Assembly (NCBI RefSeq): GCF_945605565.1
Contig: NZ_OX216966.1
Location: 5,758,001-5,822,000 of the forward strand
Direction: 5' to 3'
Source of the DNA: Paenibacillus dendritiformis
GTDB lineage: Bacteria; Bacillota; Bacilli; Paenibacillales; Paenibacillaceae
Length of the DNA: 64,000 nucleotides
Every line of letters starts with the position of its first letter. The first letter of the stretch is position 1. Both the position numbers and the translations under genes were made by a program. Positions 17,441-26,198 of the stretch are shown piece by piece. Under the pieces are notes generated by a model. The model was given only the letters and a program-made list of their open reading frames with translations. It did not search any database and was not told the origin of the DNA.

Positions 17441-19470
17441 CAGCCGTACACCCCTTCCGCCGTCGAGACGAATTCTTCCTCCAGCTTCTGTTCGATGCGA
17501 TTGATGAGCGTATCGAAGTCAAAGCCTTGGTGGATGTCGCCTGTGGACACCTGCACCGTCGGCGTCAGCGTCACGAAGTTCTGAATGCTGTCCATTTCCG
17601 CCAGCTCCCGCATCATCATCAGCTTCTCATCGGAAATGTCAACCTCGCCTTCGACCTTGCCGATTTTGCCGACTTCTCCAACTTTTGAGATTTGGGGCGC
17701 ATTCATGCCTGTAGCGATTGGCTTGAACTGGTCCGTTTCTGTTGGACCGGGATCGGTAATCTTTTTGAACAGGTCGTTTGTGAAACCACTGTTATTCTTG
17801 ACGAAGTCCTGGCCGCTTTTGAAAGCAGCGTCAGTAGCGGTCTGTTCCATTCGGAATTTTGAAAAGTCAGCCAAATCATCCCGATCGGATGTCGGCTTTA
17901 TTTTTTCTACCCAATCCGTACTCCACTCATTAACCGTTTCTATGCTAGAGTCAGTCAGCTTGTTAATAAAAGAAATGACTTTGTTGATACCGCGAATGAT
18001 TGTATTAATCATATTGGCAACATAATCGACAACGTTTTTCATCAAATCGTAAAATAATTTTTGAAGTGAATAAATGGGGGATTTGAAAAAATTAACAAGA
18101 AATTCCCCGAATGCCACGAATATATTCCAGATCAAAGCTATATTATTCTTTATTGATGCAGCCATAGAAAAAAAAGCGCCAACAATAGCTCCGATTGCTT
18201 CTCCTGTAGTCAAACCGAAATTTTTCAGGTTTCCGATCAGTAATCCAATCGCCCCTATAATCACAAAAATCGGCCAAGCCGCAATCAGCCACTGAACGAG
18301 CCAGATCGCAGCAACCGCGGCGACAACGATGCCGATGGCAACGAGGGCATTCTCGACCAGGCTCCAGTTCTCCAACAGAAAGCCCACGACCGTTTCCGTG
18401 ATGGATCCAAGCAAGCTTAATCCGCCATGAATCGCTTCGAAAAATCCGTTGAACCGCCCTTCCTCAAATGCCTGATTCAATAATTGCAGCACCGGACCAA
18501 ACGCTGTCATGGCCGTTTCGCCCATCAAGGCCAGCATGCCCTGGAAGCGATTGACGGCAAGCTCCCATTGCTTCACCGGACTTTCCATCAAGAGGGCAAG
18601 AGATTCCTGGCTCATCCCGGCCTTGGTCATCAGTTCATCGAAGGCCTCCAGGAAGCCGTCCAAATTCCCGGTCTGGCCGAAGGACTCCATTTTTTTCTGA
18701 AGATCCTCATTGATTGGCAGATTCAACTGCCCCAGCAGGCCGTCCGCCTTCCCGAAGTATGCCTCCTTCATGGAGCCCGCGAGTCCCGCGGCATTTTCAT
18801 TCGGCCGGAAGGCGGCTAAGCGCTGCACCATCTCATTCATTTTGGTGACGTCATTGGCATTTTTCGAAATCGAAGTCAGCACAAGCCCCGACTCCAACGA
18901 CTGGTTCACATCTCGCCCCGACTTGAGCGCTTGGGACCTCATGGTTTCGAACACTGCCGCTCCCTGCTGGGCATTGCCATATTGCGCCTGGTAGCGGGAA
19001 CGGAAGTCTTCCGCCGCAGCCGCATTCTGAATCGCATGGACGCCCATCGTCTGGAGCGCATTTAATATGGGAAGGGCCGCGTTTTTCATTTTCTGCCCAA
19101 CCGTTATCTTTTCTTTATCCTTGCCCTTCTTCTTTTGCTGTTCCTTGCCTTTCTCTTCTGTGGACCCTCCTGCTTCCACTGCGGAGGCGCCAGCTGCTTC
19201 AACCGCTTTAGTGAAGCTATGGGCCGCATCGCTCCATTCCTTGCCCGCGTGCGCAGCAAGCTGCTTCCATGACTCCGTCATCGAATGAAATGACTTCTTC
19301 ACGACTTCATCAATCGAGGCCATAATCCTCAGGTGCGTCATCCCCATCATTTTCAGCATCGGGTTGAATTCAAAGCTCCAATCGTTGCGCATGCGGTTGA
19401 CACGCTGGGGGAGCACGATAGGAGCCGGCGGCTGAGGCGGCTTGAAGACGATAAGCTGCTTCTCGTTCAT
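17440..19470 (-). CDS. Tape measure protein 1 (XkdO-like)
   Basis: 676 residues, placed between the frameshifted chaperone gene and XkdP. The N-terminal part is charged and helical (KEQQKKKGKDKEKITVGQKMKN), the middle has alanine-rich helices, and residues of about 365-445 carry hydrophobic membrane-type segments (ALVAIGIVVAAVAAIWLVQW, IFVIIGAIGLLIGNL). The end is polar. Tape-measure length sets tail length, and at about 0.15 nm per residue this predicts a tail near 100 nm. It starts after AGGAGGAGAGTTC. It is about half the length of the cluster 2 protein. Confidence 0.85.
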   Translation of the reverse strand: MNEKQLIVFKPPQPPAPIVLPQRVNRMRNDWSFEFNPMLKMMGMTHLRIMASIDEVVKKSFHSMTESWKQLAAHAGKEWSDAAHSFTKAVEAAGASAVEAGGSTEEKGKEQQKKKGKDKEKITVGQKMKNAALPILNALQTMGVHAIQNAAAAEDFRSRYQAQYGNAQQGAAVFETMRSQALKSGRDVNQSLESGLVLTSISKNANDVTKMNEMVQRLAAFRPNENAAGLAGSMKEAYFGKADGLLGQLNLPINEDLQKKMESFGQTGNLDGFLEAFDELMTKAGMSQESLALLMESPVKQWELAVNRFQGMLALMGETAMTAFGPVLQLLNQAFEEGRFNGFFEAIHGGLSLLGSITETVVGFLLENWSLVENALVAIGIVVAAVAAIWLVQWLIAAWPIFVIIGAIGLLIGNLKNFGLTTGEAIGAIVGAFFSMAASIKNNIALIWNIFVAFGEFLVNFFKSPIYSLQKLFYDLMKNVVDYVANMINTIIRGINKVISFINKLTDSSIETVNEWSTDWVEKIKPTSDRDDLADFSKFRMEQTATDAAFKSGQDFVKNNSGFTNDLFKKITDPGPTETDQFKPIATGMNAPQISKVGEVGKIGKVEGEVDISDEKLMMMRELAEMDSIQNFVTLTPTVQVSTGDIHQGFDFDTLINRIEQKLEEEFVSTAEGVYG

Positions 19471-19501
19471 GAACTCTCCTCCTTTCCCCGGCAGACGGCA
19501 A

Positions 19502-19539
19502 GCCTTCCCTTTACTTGCTCATTGGGTAAAAGAGAAGGC
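19502..19539 (-). other. Stem-loop between chaperone extension and tape measure
   Basis: GCCTTCTCTTTTAC on the minus strand pairs with GTAAAGGGAAGGC over about 13 positions. It lies just before the tape-measure ribosome site. There is no U-tract, so it is more likely an mRNA processing or stability element than a terminator. Confidence 0.35.
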
Positions 19540-19558
19540 TCTACAATCTGCGTTTGTT

Positions 19559-19741
19559 CTACCGCTTCTTCATCTTGCGCTGCGCGCGGCGTTCCTCTTC
19601 CACGCGGATGTCGATCATCGCATAGATGGCTGCCCGCTCGCGCTCAGGCAGAGCGAGCAGCTCATGCGGCAGAATGCGAAGCTTGTGGAGGGCGTAATAG
19701 GCATAGTTCGCTTCGCCGTCGCCCTCCCGGATTAGTTTTTT
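19559..19741 (-). CDS. -1 frameshift extension of tail assembly chaperone 1
   Basis: The upstream gene ends GTA AAA AAC TAA. The heptamer A AAA AAC (19741-19735) is a classic X XXY YYZ slippery site. A -1 slip gives KKLIREGDGEANYAYYALHKL and about 60 residues to TAG at 19559, ending RRAQRKMKKR. The extension has no start codon or ribosome site of its own. Tail chaperones of many phages (G/GT in lambda, PBSX-type gene pairs) are made this way, and the long form recruits the tape measure. Confidence 0.8.
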   Translation of the reverse strand, partial: KKLIREGDGEANYAYYALHKLRILPHELLALPERERAAIYAMIDIRVEEERRAQRKMKKR

Positions 19742-20166
19742 ACTTCATCAATGAGCTCGTTCATGTTTTGATTGAAACCGTTCAGCTCCTGAACCTCTTG
19801 CAGCAGCGCCGCATATTCTCCCGGCAGGAGCATCTTGCGAAGCAGCGCCTCCGCGCCCATGACGCCATACGATTGCTGCAGCTCCGAGTTTTTCAGATCC
19901 GGAAAGACGACGCTCGCCACGATTAGCTTCGCCGTATATTCATTGAAATCAATCTCCGGCGTCACTGCGCCTCCTTTGCCCTTCTTCTGTTTGGTCGCGG
20001 CCTTCCGGCACTGCTCGTTCTCGACCTCGCTAATGCTGCGAAGCTGCCACGGCACCGGCTCTCCCTGTTCATCCTTGAAGCGGGCAGAGACGACATAAGC
20101 CGTCTCCGTATTCGCCTCCGCATTTTGGGCCAAAAAATATTGCAATGAACTCATTGCTGCTTTCAC
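19732..20166 (-). CDS. Tail assembly chaperone 1, short form (XkdN)
   Basis: 144 residues. The XkdN-like features are an N-terminal MKAAMSSLQYFLAQNAEANTE, a middle LRSISEVENEQCRKAATKQKKG and the conserved EALLRKMLLPGEYAALLQEVQEL before the C-terminus. It is located between tail tube and tape measure. It is made as a short and a frameshifted long product (see the extension at 19559-19741). Confidence 0.88.
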   Translation of the reverse strand: MKAAMSSLQYFLAQNAEANTETAYVVSARFKDEQGEPVPWQLRSISEVENEQCRKAATKQKKGKGGAVTPEIDFNEYTAKLIVASVVFPDLKNSELQQSYGVMGAEALLRKMLLPGEYAALLQEVQELNGFNQNMNELIDEVKN

Positions 20167-20185
20167 CTCGCATGTTATTTATAAT

Positions 20186-20644
20186 TTACGAAATGCTATT
20201 GAATTCATTTAAAATATCGACGTCGTCAAACGTAAACTCGACTTCCTCTTCCAGCACGTCGCTCTCCGTATCCAGCTTCGCCATGACGACGCTGTTCAGG
20301 TTGACGTTCTTCAGGCAGACCGTCTGCGTGCCAATCGAGGACATCGGATCTTCATTTATAATCTGGATAATGAAGTTCGTGTCTTTGCCATTCTTGATAT
20401 AATCAAGCATCATATTGCGGAACAGCGGCGTCATATAGTAGATCGTCATGCTGCCGGTTCCCGTCCAGCCCGCTGCCTTATGCTGCACGCTGCGGCTGCC
20501 GAGCACCTTGACTTCCGCTTTCTGCTTTTCGATCTTCGCCTCCAGCGTCTTCACATAGAACATTTCCTCGTTTTTACCGTCAATTTGGGCAAATGCCCGG
20601 CCTTCGCGGCCCGAAATCGTATCCTTCGCCTGCAACAATGCCAT
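20186..20644 (-). CDS. Tail tube protein XkdM 1
   Basis: 152 residues. MALLQAKDTISGREGRAFAQIDGKNEEMFYVKTLEAKIEKQKAEVKVLG and the tandem TGTGSMTIYYMTPLFRNMMLDYIKNG are diagnostic of the XkdM tube family. It polymerises into the inner tube driven into the target. The start ATG lies one base past the sheath stop, giving coordinated expression with the sheath. Confidence 0.93.
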   Translation of the reverse strand: MALLQAKDTISGREGRAFAQIDGKNEEMFYVKTLEAKIEKQKAEVKVLGSRSVQHKAAGWTGTGSMTIYYMTPLFRNMMLDYIKNGKDTNFIIQIINEDPMSSIGTQTVCLKNVNLNSVVMAKLDTESDVLEEEVEFTFDDVDILNEFNSIS

Positions 20645-20645
20645 G

Positions 20646-21962
20646 TTACTTCACCTTCACTTTCATATAAATTTTCTCTACGGCGTCAACCGGCTGCACC
20701 GCCAGTTGAATAACGATACTGTCGCTCGTATCGCCAGACGTGACCTGTACATCGGTCTGCGCATCAAATGGCTGAATCGCGGACAAGCGCACGAGCTGAT
20801 CAAGGTAAGCGATGCATTCGCCGCGGAACAGCTGGCGACCGTCGCCGTTGTTGTTCACCTTTCCGACATAGGACGTCTCGAACAACTGCTTCATATCGTT
20901 GGCAATGCCGTCAAGCACCCGAACAACCCGGTTTTTGGAGAAAACACGGCCCTTATCCGGGGAATGAGACGTAAAGCTGTTGATGTCCTGTTCGACGACC
21001 GCACGGCCCCGCTGATGAACGAATACGAATTCGCCCGCCTCCAATGCGGCTTCGACCTGGCGGTTCATCAGGCGCACATCCGCGTCGATCGCATCTTCAT
21101 ACGCGGTATAGGTAAGCGACTCATTCATCGCTGCCGCAGCCGTAGCGGCAGCCACCCACACGCATGCTTCGGCAGCGCCGAGCACAGTGCCGTCCGCCAG
21201 CTTGACCCCGTTCTTCACGCTGATGACCCCTTCGCTATCTGCCAACGGGTAGTTCGGCAGCACCGCCTGTACCTTTTTCCCTTCCTCCTCGCGCATCCGC
21301 TTGATGAAGGCCGTATATACGGAAGCGAGCGTCTTGTCTTCCGACGGCAGGGCCACCGTATGGAAATCCTGCACCGCCAGCGCATCCAGAAAGTTCATAT
21401 GGTCTTCATTCGTTGCCGCGCCGTCATCCCCGCCAGTCAGCGGCAAGCCCGCGATCGCCTCCAATGCGCCGCTGCCTTCGAATTGCACCCACGCGTTCGC
21501 CTTCAGTTCCTCTGCCTGAGCGACGGTCTGAAGATCGACCTCGCGACCCGCGACCTTCGTGATGACGTCCATCTTCGTATCGTCGAGGACGTTCGGACGC
21601 ACGACGAGTACGATGTCGTTCCCGCGAACGCCGCCGCAGCGGGCAATCGCCTTCCATTCCTGGTGTGTTGCCTGCGCCTTGGTGCCTTCATTCAACCGGT
21701 ACAACAGCACCGTCTTGGCCCGCTTGAACGCTTCGCGCACCAACAGCAGCGCCTTGTCCGTCACCTCATAGCCGAGAAGCTCAAAAGTCGCTTCTCCGGT
21801 CGGCATTTCCAATACCTGGCGGGCAGGTCCCCAGCTCAGCTTCAACGGCAGAGCCACAACCCCGCGTTCTCCCATCGTACCCATCGGGCCCGCTTCCGAA
21901 TCGAAGCGGACATATACGCCCGGTCTTACTTTGTTCTGCGTCATCCATGTTCCTCCAGCCAT
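20646..21962 (-). CDS. Contractile tail sheath protein XkdK 1
   Basis: 438 residues from ATG 21962, selected for AGGAGGT seven bases upstream. An upstream ATG would add 44 low-complexity residues. Family marks are NKVRPGVYVRFDSEAGP, GVVALPLKLSWGPARQV, the conserved LLYRLNEG and the C-terminal ECIAYLDQLVRLSAIQPFD then QPVDAVEKIYMKVKVK. Presence of a sheath makes this a contractile (R-type/myovirus-like) tail. ATG overlaps the stop of the preceding small gene (TGATG). Confidence 0.93.
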   Translation of the reverse strand: MAGGTWMTQNKVRPGVYVRFDSEAGPMGTMGERGVVALPLKLSWGPARQVLEMPTGEATFELLGYEVTDKALLLVREAFKRAKTVLLYRLNEGTKAQATHQEWKAIARCGGVRGNDIVLVVRPNVLDDTKMDVITKVAGREVDLQTVAQAEELKANAWVQFEGSGALEAIAGLPLTGGDDGAATNEDHMNFLDALAVQDFHTVALPSEDKTLASVYTAFIKRMREEEGKKVQAVLPNYPLADSEGVISVKNGVKLADGTVLGAAEACVWVAAATAAAAMNESLTYTAYEDAIDADVRLMNRQVEAALEAGEFVFVHQRGRAVVEQDINSFTSHSPDKGRVFSKNRVVRVLDGIANDMKQLFETSYVGKVNNNGDGRQLFRGECIAYLDQLVRLSAIQPFDAQTDVQVTSGDTSDSIVIQLAVQPVDAVEKIYMKVKVK

Positions 21963-22135
21963 CACAATACCTCCTGAATCATAAATTGATGTAGCAGCGC
22001 AGCTACCTGCGCCTTCGTGTACATGCCATCCTCCCGGAGCAGCGCATGCAGCATGTCGCGCTCCCGTCCGCTGTCCGCCTTCGCTTCCAGCCATTGCGCC
22101 TTCGTGTAGGCCGTCTCTTGCTTATCAATGCTCAT
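21962..22135 (-). CDS. YqzN/YkzM-like small tail protein 1
   Basis: 57 residues, MSIDKQETAYTKAQWLEAKADSGRERD ... YTKAQVAALLHQFMIQEVL. The repeated YTKAQ helix-turn pattern matches the small YqzN/YkzM proteins that precede sheath genes in skin/PBSX elements. It overlaps both neighbours, the terminator gene by 11 bases and the sheath by 1. The role is not known. A 66-residue relative is at 37525 in cluster 2. Confidence 0.7.
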   Translation of the reverse strand: MSIDKQETAYTKAQWLEAKADSGRERDMLHALLREDGMYTKAQVAALLHQFMIQEVL

Positions 22136-22556
22136 CCCGAATCCGCCCCTCCTGCTTCATTGCTTCCATCTTGCTGCCCGTTTCCCGCTCCCGCAGCAGC
22201 GTGAGCGCATACTGCACCCGGAAGCGCAGCATATGATCCGGGTACTCGTGGCTCATCTCGGCGCCGCGGCAGCGCATCGTCCCGAAGTCGACGAGCTCCA
22301 GCGCGTCATACAGCTCGTCAGCGACCTCATCGGGATGCGGCCGTTCCCCGGCCTCTCCCGGCACATAGTCGACCTCCACCTGCCACGCTGCCGCATAGCG
22401 GCGCTCCCCTGTGCGCTGCCTGCTTCCGCTTCGAATACGAACGGCGTAGTACGGCGCAGTCGCGTCCGCTGCCGCCTCGGCATCCAGCACCGGCATACCG
22501 GGGAAGATCTCCCCAAGCCGCCGCATCACGCCTTGCCGAATCTCGGCACTGTGCAC
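22125..22556 (-). CDS. Tail terminator-like protein 1 (DUF6838 type)
   Basis: 143 residues from GTG 22556, preceded by GAGGGGGAG. The sequence SAEIRQGVMRRLGEIFPGMPVLD ... WQVEVDYVPG ... MLRFRVQYALTLLRERE fits the Firmicute tail-terminator family, which caps the tail tube and sheath where a head would join. In a headless particle it would close the distal end. A shortened copy with a 96-codon internal deletion exists at 38565-38708. Confidence 0.7.
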   Translation of the reverse strand: MHSAEIRQGVMRRLGEIFPGMPVLDAEAAADATAPYYAVRIRSGSRQRTGERRYAAAWQVEVDYVPGEAGERPHPDEVADELYDALELVDFGTMRCRGAEMSHEYPDHMLRFRVQYALTLLRERETGSKMEAMKQEGRIRDEH

Positions 22557-22625
22557 TTTTTTCTCCCCCTCTGCATTCCGGAGTAACGTTCCGTGAAGCA
22601 GCCACTGCATCTTCGCCAAAAACAA

Positions 22626-22656
22626 AGACCATCCGGCAATCTGAACCGAATGGTCT
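22626..22656 (-). terminator. Terminator in the leader of tail cluster 1
   Basis: On the minus strand AGACCATTCGG pairs with CCGGATGGTCT (11 bp, one G-T), followed by TTTGTTTTTG. It sits about 60 bases after the late promoter and 70 before the first gene, so it can abort transcripts in the leader. The same arrangement occurs in front of cluster 2. Confidence 0.7.
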
Positions 22657-22720
22657 CTATTTATGGCTTGCCCCGTCCCTTCTTAGCTACGGGTCCGGTG
22701 GCACACCACTTCACGCTATT

Positions 22721-22781
22721 ATCTTATCACCGCAAGCCGCCCGTCTGCGTGCCAGCATCCGGCCAACGAGCGGACAAGCGG
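22721..22781 (-). promoter_or_regulatory. Late promoter 1 with conserved activator block
   Basis: Minus strand: a 35-bp block (22781-22747) identical to the one in front of cluster 2, then 17 variable bases, then the extended -10 TGATAAGAT (22729-22721). There is no proper -35; the conserved block covers its place. That is what an activator-dependent promoter looks like, and the only activator encoded nearby is ArpU. Positions 22782-22895 hold no other gene I can support. Confidence 0.6.
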
Positions 22782-22895
22782 AAGGCCAGAGACGGATTGG
22801 CGGTGCCACGGCATTTTAGGAGATTCAAAACAGTCGTTCACTTCCAGCTCAGGGAGTTTCATTACATCGTGCACCTTGATACGGGGAAAGTCCCC

Positions 22896-23036
22896 CTAGT
22901 TAAAATCAACTCCTGTAATCTTTTTGTACTCTTCCGGTGAAATTTCTCCGAAAGGATTGGACTCTGTTTTCACGGCTGCGCGCAGCCCCTCCGCGTCGAT
23001 CCATATGCAGTCAAATGCAAGCTTCCAGAAAGTCAT
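22896..23036 (-). CDS. XkdX family protein 2
   Basis: 46 residues, MTFWKLAFDCIWIDAEGLRAAVKTESNPFGEISPEEYKKITGVDFN. The W-I-D start, the AVKTE-x-NPFGEI-x-PEEYK-x-ITG core and size are diagnostic of XkdX. ATG overlaps the stop of the preceding gene. It is the last recognisable gene of cluster 2. No holin or lysin follows before the promoter of cluster 1. Confidence 0.85.
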   Translation of the reverse strand: MTFWKLAFDCIWIDAEGLRAAVKTESNPFGEISPEEYKKITGVDFN

Positions 23037-23593
23037 GCGGACTGTCCTCCTTTGAGCTTGATAAGTTCAAGTTTAGCCTTCGCCAACTCCGCGCCTAGAT
23101 TATCGATGACGCTTTGCTGTTGAATATTTTTGATTTTCATTTGCGTCAGTTCTTGGCCCAGCACGTCGGTTTGGGAAGGTTGCGGCGGCGGGTTAAGCGC
23201 TTCTATTTCCTCATCCGTGAGGCCGTTTCGCCAGAAGCTTGGACCGTCCACGGGCTGCGGCGGGTCTGGATGAGGAATGTCGCTATCTGGGTCGTATTCG
23301 GCCATGGCGGCCTGGTAGTCGATGAATGCGGCATTGTATGCCTCCTGCGCCTCCCGATAGCCCTCCACATCGAATATAGGCTGATAGAGTCCATCCGGCA
23401 TCGGCACGGCGACCGTGTAGCCTACGAGTACGGTTTCCGGTTCGGCTCGTTGATCGCCCTCTTGCTCCGCTTCGGGAAGTACATCCTTCGGCTTAACCGG
23501 TTCACGCCGATCAAAAACGCCCGTTACGGAGTACGCAACGAGCGTCGGTTCGATGTAGCGTCCGGAGAGGTCGGTTATGAGTGCTTCTTTCAT
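23033..23593 (-). CDS. Fiber-associated phage protein 2 (XkdW position)
   Basis: 186 residues. It starts with MKEALITDLSGRYIEPTLVAYSVTGVFD after AAGGAGGCGCGAC. The middle is proline-rich (PHPDPPQPVDGPSF, LNPPPQPSQT). The last 50 residues form a coiled coil (ELTQMKIKNIQQQSVIDNLGAELAKAKLELIKLK). It is the positional partner of the 132-residue gene of cluster 1. Function unknown. Confidence 0.65.
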   Translation of the reverse strand: MKEALITDLSGRYIEPTLVAYSVTGVFDRREPVKPKDVLPEAEQEGDQRAEPETVLVGYTVAVPMPDGLYQPIFDVEGYREAQEAYNAAFIDYQAAMAEYDPDSDIPHPDPPQPVDGPSFWRNGLTDEEIEALNPPPQPSQTDVLGQELTQMKIKNIQQQSVIDNLGAELAKAKLELIKLKGGQSA

Positions 23594-23605
23594 GTCGCGC
23601 CTCCT

Positions 23606-26182
23606 TTATTGTTCTGCCAGGAATGACACCTGTAATGTCAGGTGCGTGCTTTGAGTGGGAAAGACGGCTATTACATCGCCACTGGCCTTAACGTCCAAGT
23701 AGGCAATAAAGACGTTTGTCCCCGACATGATGATCGAAGGTGTTCTGATTGTCGTTTTTGGCCTGTATCCAGCGGGTAGGCGAAACACGACGGTTTCTGT
23801 TGCCCCTCCAGTAACGATCCCGTTGACATGCACAATTCCTACGCCATCTTTATAGTATCGGACGGGGAACACTCCATTGCTCGATAGCGTCCAACCGTTC
23901 AGCAGCGTAGGTGTAATCCATTGCGGCGGTGCAGCATCCTTCTCCGCCTTCTGCGTCTCCACCACGCTCAGTCGCCGCTCTACATCGCCTACATCCTGCA
24001 CCAAGTCCGATACAGTCCCGCGCAGGTTCGCGGCCACGGTGCCGCTGATGGGAGCTGGAAGCGTTGGATCGAGCATCGTATAGGTAACGTGGTAGACAGC
24101 AGTTGGGGCAAAGTTGTATTCCTTTATAGTCGCCAACTCTGCGCCATACTCACCGACAGGATTAAACTTTTCAATCGCCCATTGATGATCGCGTTTATTA
24201 TTTCGTGTTACAGACAGTATTCTCGATGTCTTGTGAGTCAACTTTGACGATGGGTTGAAGTTGTTAATGTTCCATGCGCCGTATCCTCTCGCATATACCG
24301 GATTCGCCCGTTCTCTCAGTACTATACCGCTGCCGACCTCGACCATGTTCGATCCTGCCGTGAGTGTCGCACCCAGCTTGTAGTTCCGGACGGGTTCGAC
24401 GGTTGGCTTTGACTTCAGGTATTGGAGGCGGTATGGGGTGTACTCAAATGCGGTTGCCATAGTTGTAGGAACCGTTCGAGTCGTAAACTCTGGACTTGAA
24501 TAGTTCGTCTCTCCAATTTGTACCCAAGCTTTTTCGAGTCCATCTGTACGGTTATAGGGTTGATTATTCCATCGCCCCCATTCAAACATCCGCCACCCCA
24601 AGAAATACGCCCTAATCTCATCCTGCGTCGGGCTGTATTCCGCCCCCCATCCGCTGTCTGTGTTGGCGACGGAAATATATGCATTGGAATATGTCTCTCC
24701 TATATAAGGCATCGTGACATATGCTATATCTGGAGCCTCCCAAGTTGCAACTGCGTCACGCCCCTGCCTAAGCAATGTGCCATCATACTTCGTTCCAAAT
24801 GTGTGTGCGATTAAAACCGGGCCGCCTATTCGGTTCACTCCTACAACTTTAAATGTTGATGATGGATTTCCGGCAATATGGTAGCCCAAATGTGCGTCAG
24901 GTACTATCTTACCCCACCACTCATTCACACACGGCAGCCCATCGTCCCCCATAAAGATCGTATCGGGATTGCTACAGTCTACCGGATGAGCGGCCAGCTC
25001 CGTTTCGAAGGCGAGCATGCTGCGTTGTTGTGGCATGAAGGATTTCGGTTCGGTGCCGATGGTGAGCATAGGGTTTTCAAACGTTAAGAGTCCCCCGGGT
25101 GGATTAAAACCAGAACCAAGCAATACCCCAATTATAAAATCATCTTTAGTGGTAGTGATTGATATTGTGTCACTTTCGATGTAATCGCCGTTGTGGTTTA
25201 ATAAGTTCCCATTAGCATCAAATGACTGTAACGCAATAACACTTTTTGAGTGCGAACGGTTTACCGTAAATGTATACGTTGTGTCGCTTATGCAAGGGAT
25301 TCTATACCCGAATGCAAACCCTGATCCCGTTCCAACTACTTGCCCGACATAAGGCTCAATCACCTTTGTTGCACCTGCTCCGTAGGTCGTCCACTCATAA
25401 AACGGCGGCAACAGATTGCCACCCGCTACGATAGCGTATGGGTTCTTGACATTAGTCACGCTGTCGACGTATGGAAAGTGTGATTCCACCTGCTCCGGTG
25501 TCATGGAATCTATCGCGTTATATTCTGCTTCGGATATTTCATAGAGTCTAATTGAGTCAAAGTATGCGTACTGACCTATTGATCCAATTACCCCTAAGTC
25601 AATGTTAACTTTATCCAAATCCTTTGTGCTCGTCTTTTTCATATAGACGAACTGCAAATCTTCTTTTTTGGTTACGGGTACCAACGGTCCCCCACCCTCA
25701 TTGCCGCCGAATGCCAATGAGGCTGATTCAGCTGTACCATTCTTGATTGAACCGGCCAGTAAATAATACTTACCTGCTTTTATTACTTTATCTAATGTAA
25801 TCGGTGCAACGCCAAAACCATCTTTGTTAATGATTACCTTTACCGTTTCGTTTTCGATCGTATTTGTGGTTTGAAAACTACCCAGTAAAGACAAGTCATC
25901 ACAAGCCCCCGCCCGCCCCAACAAATTCACCAACGTCCGCCCCTTAATCTCCCCTAGCCGGAACGGCGTATCTTGTTCGGATTCAACAGTTTGATAACCG
26001 GGCCTGAAGGTAAGAGCTTCAGAAGGAAGAGTCTCTAACTGCTTACTAATGGTGACATCGTTATCAAGCAGCGGTTTAAGGACATTCGGGTTGAAGTCAT
26101 CAGGATGTGCCCTTGTTTGCGTCGTCACGCCTTGAATTTCTTGGTTTATTCCCCCTGGCAAAACGTCACCCTTAATGCTCAC
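23606..26182 (-). CDS. Tail fiber / receptor-binding protein 2
   Basis: 858 residues. The N-terminus (MSIKGDVLPGGINQEIQGVTTQTRAHPDD) differs from fiber 1. From FRLGEIKGRTLVNLLGRAGACDDL onward, blocks nearly identical to fiber 1 alternate with unrelated stretches. The last 110 residues (WITPTLLNGWTLSSNGVFPVRYYKDG ... GYRPKTTIRTPS) form a beta-rich tip with no counterpart in fiber 1. Base identity in shared blocks (for example near 24009-24110 and 11000-11100) is very high, pointing to recent recombination. The tip is probably what determines target range. Confidence 0.85.
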   Translation of the reverse strand: MSIKGDVLPGGINQEIQGVTTQTRAHPDDFNPNVLKPLLDNDVTISKQLETLPSEALTFRPGYQTVESEQDTPFRLGEIKGRTLVNLLGRAGACDDLSLLGSFQTTNTIENETVKVIINKDGFGVAPITLDKVIKAGKYYLLAGSIKNGTAESASLAFGGNEGGGPLVPVTKKEDLQFVYMKKTSTKDLDKVNIDLGVIGSIGQYAYFDSIRLYEISEAEYNAIDSMTPEQVESHFPYVDSVTNVKNPYAIVAGGNLLPPFYEWTTYGAGATKVIEPYVGQVVGTGSGFAFGYRIPCISDTTYTFTVNRSHSKSVIALQSFDANGNLLNHNGDYIESDTISITTTKDDFIIGVLLGSGFNPPGGLLTFENPMLTIGTEPKSFMPQQRSMLAFETELAAHPVDCSNPDTIFMGDDGLPCVNEWWGKIVPDAHLGYHIAGNPSSTFKVVGVNRIGGPVLIAHTFGTKYDGTLLRQGRDAVATWEAPDIAYVTMPYIGETYSNAYISVANTDSGWGAEYSPTQDEIRAYFLGWRMFEWGRWNNQPYNRTDGLEKAWVQIGETNYSSPEFTTRTVPTTMATAFEYTPYRLQYLKSKPTVEPVRNYKLGATLTAGSNMVEVGSGIVLRERANPVYARGYGAWNINNFNPSSKLTHKTSRILSVTRNNKRDHQWAIEKFNPVGEYGAELATIKEYNFAPTAVYHVTYTMLDPTLPAPISGTVAANLRGTVSDLVQDVGDVERRLSVVETQKAEKDAAPPQWITPTLLNGWTLSSNGVFPVRYYKDGVGIVHVNGIVTGGATETVVFRLPAGYRPKTTIRTPSIIMSGTNVFIAYLDVKASGDVIAVFPTQSTHLTLQVSFLAEQ

Positions 26183-26198
26183 GGTGATTCACTCCTTA

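Noticed and set aside
20643..21977. Long plus-strand frame opposite the sheath gene
   Set aside because: Antisense to a recognisable sheath gene and of shadow-like composition. The same applies to 36076-37500 opposite sheath 2 and 32729-34600 opposite tape measure 2.
22782..22895. A small gene between XkdX and late promoter 1
   Set aside because: Short frames (for example from KVHDVMKLPELEV) lack a ribosome site and are not repeated in front of cluster 2.
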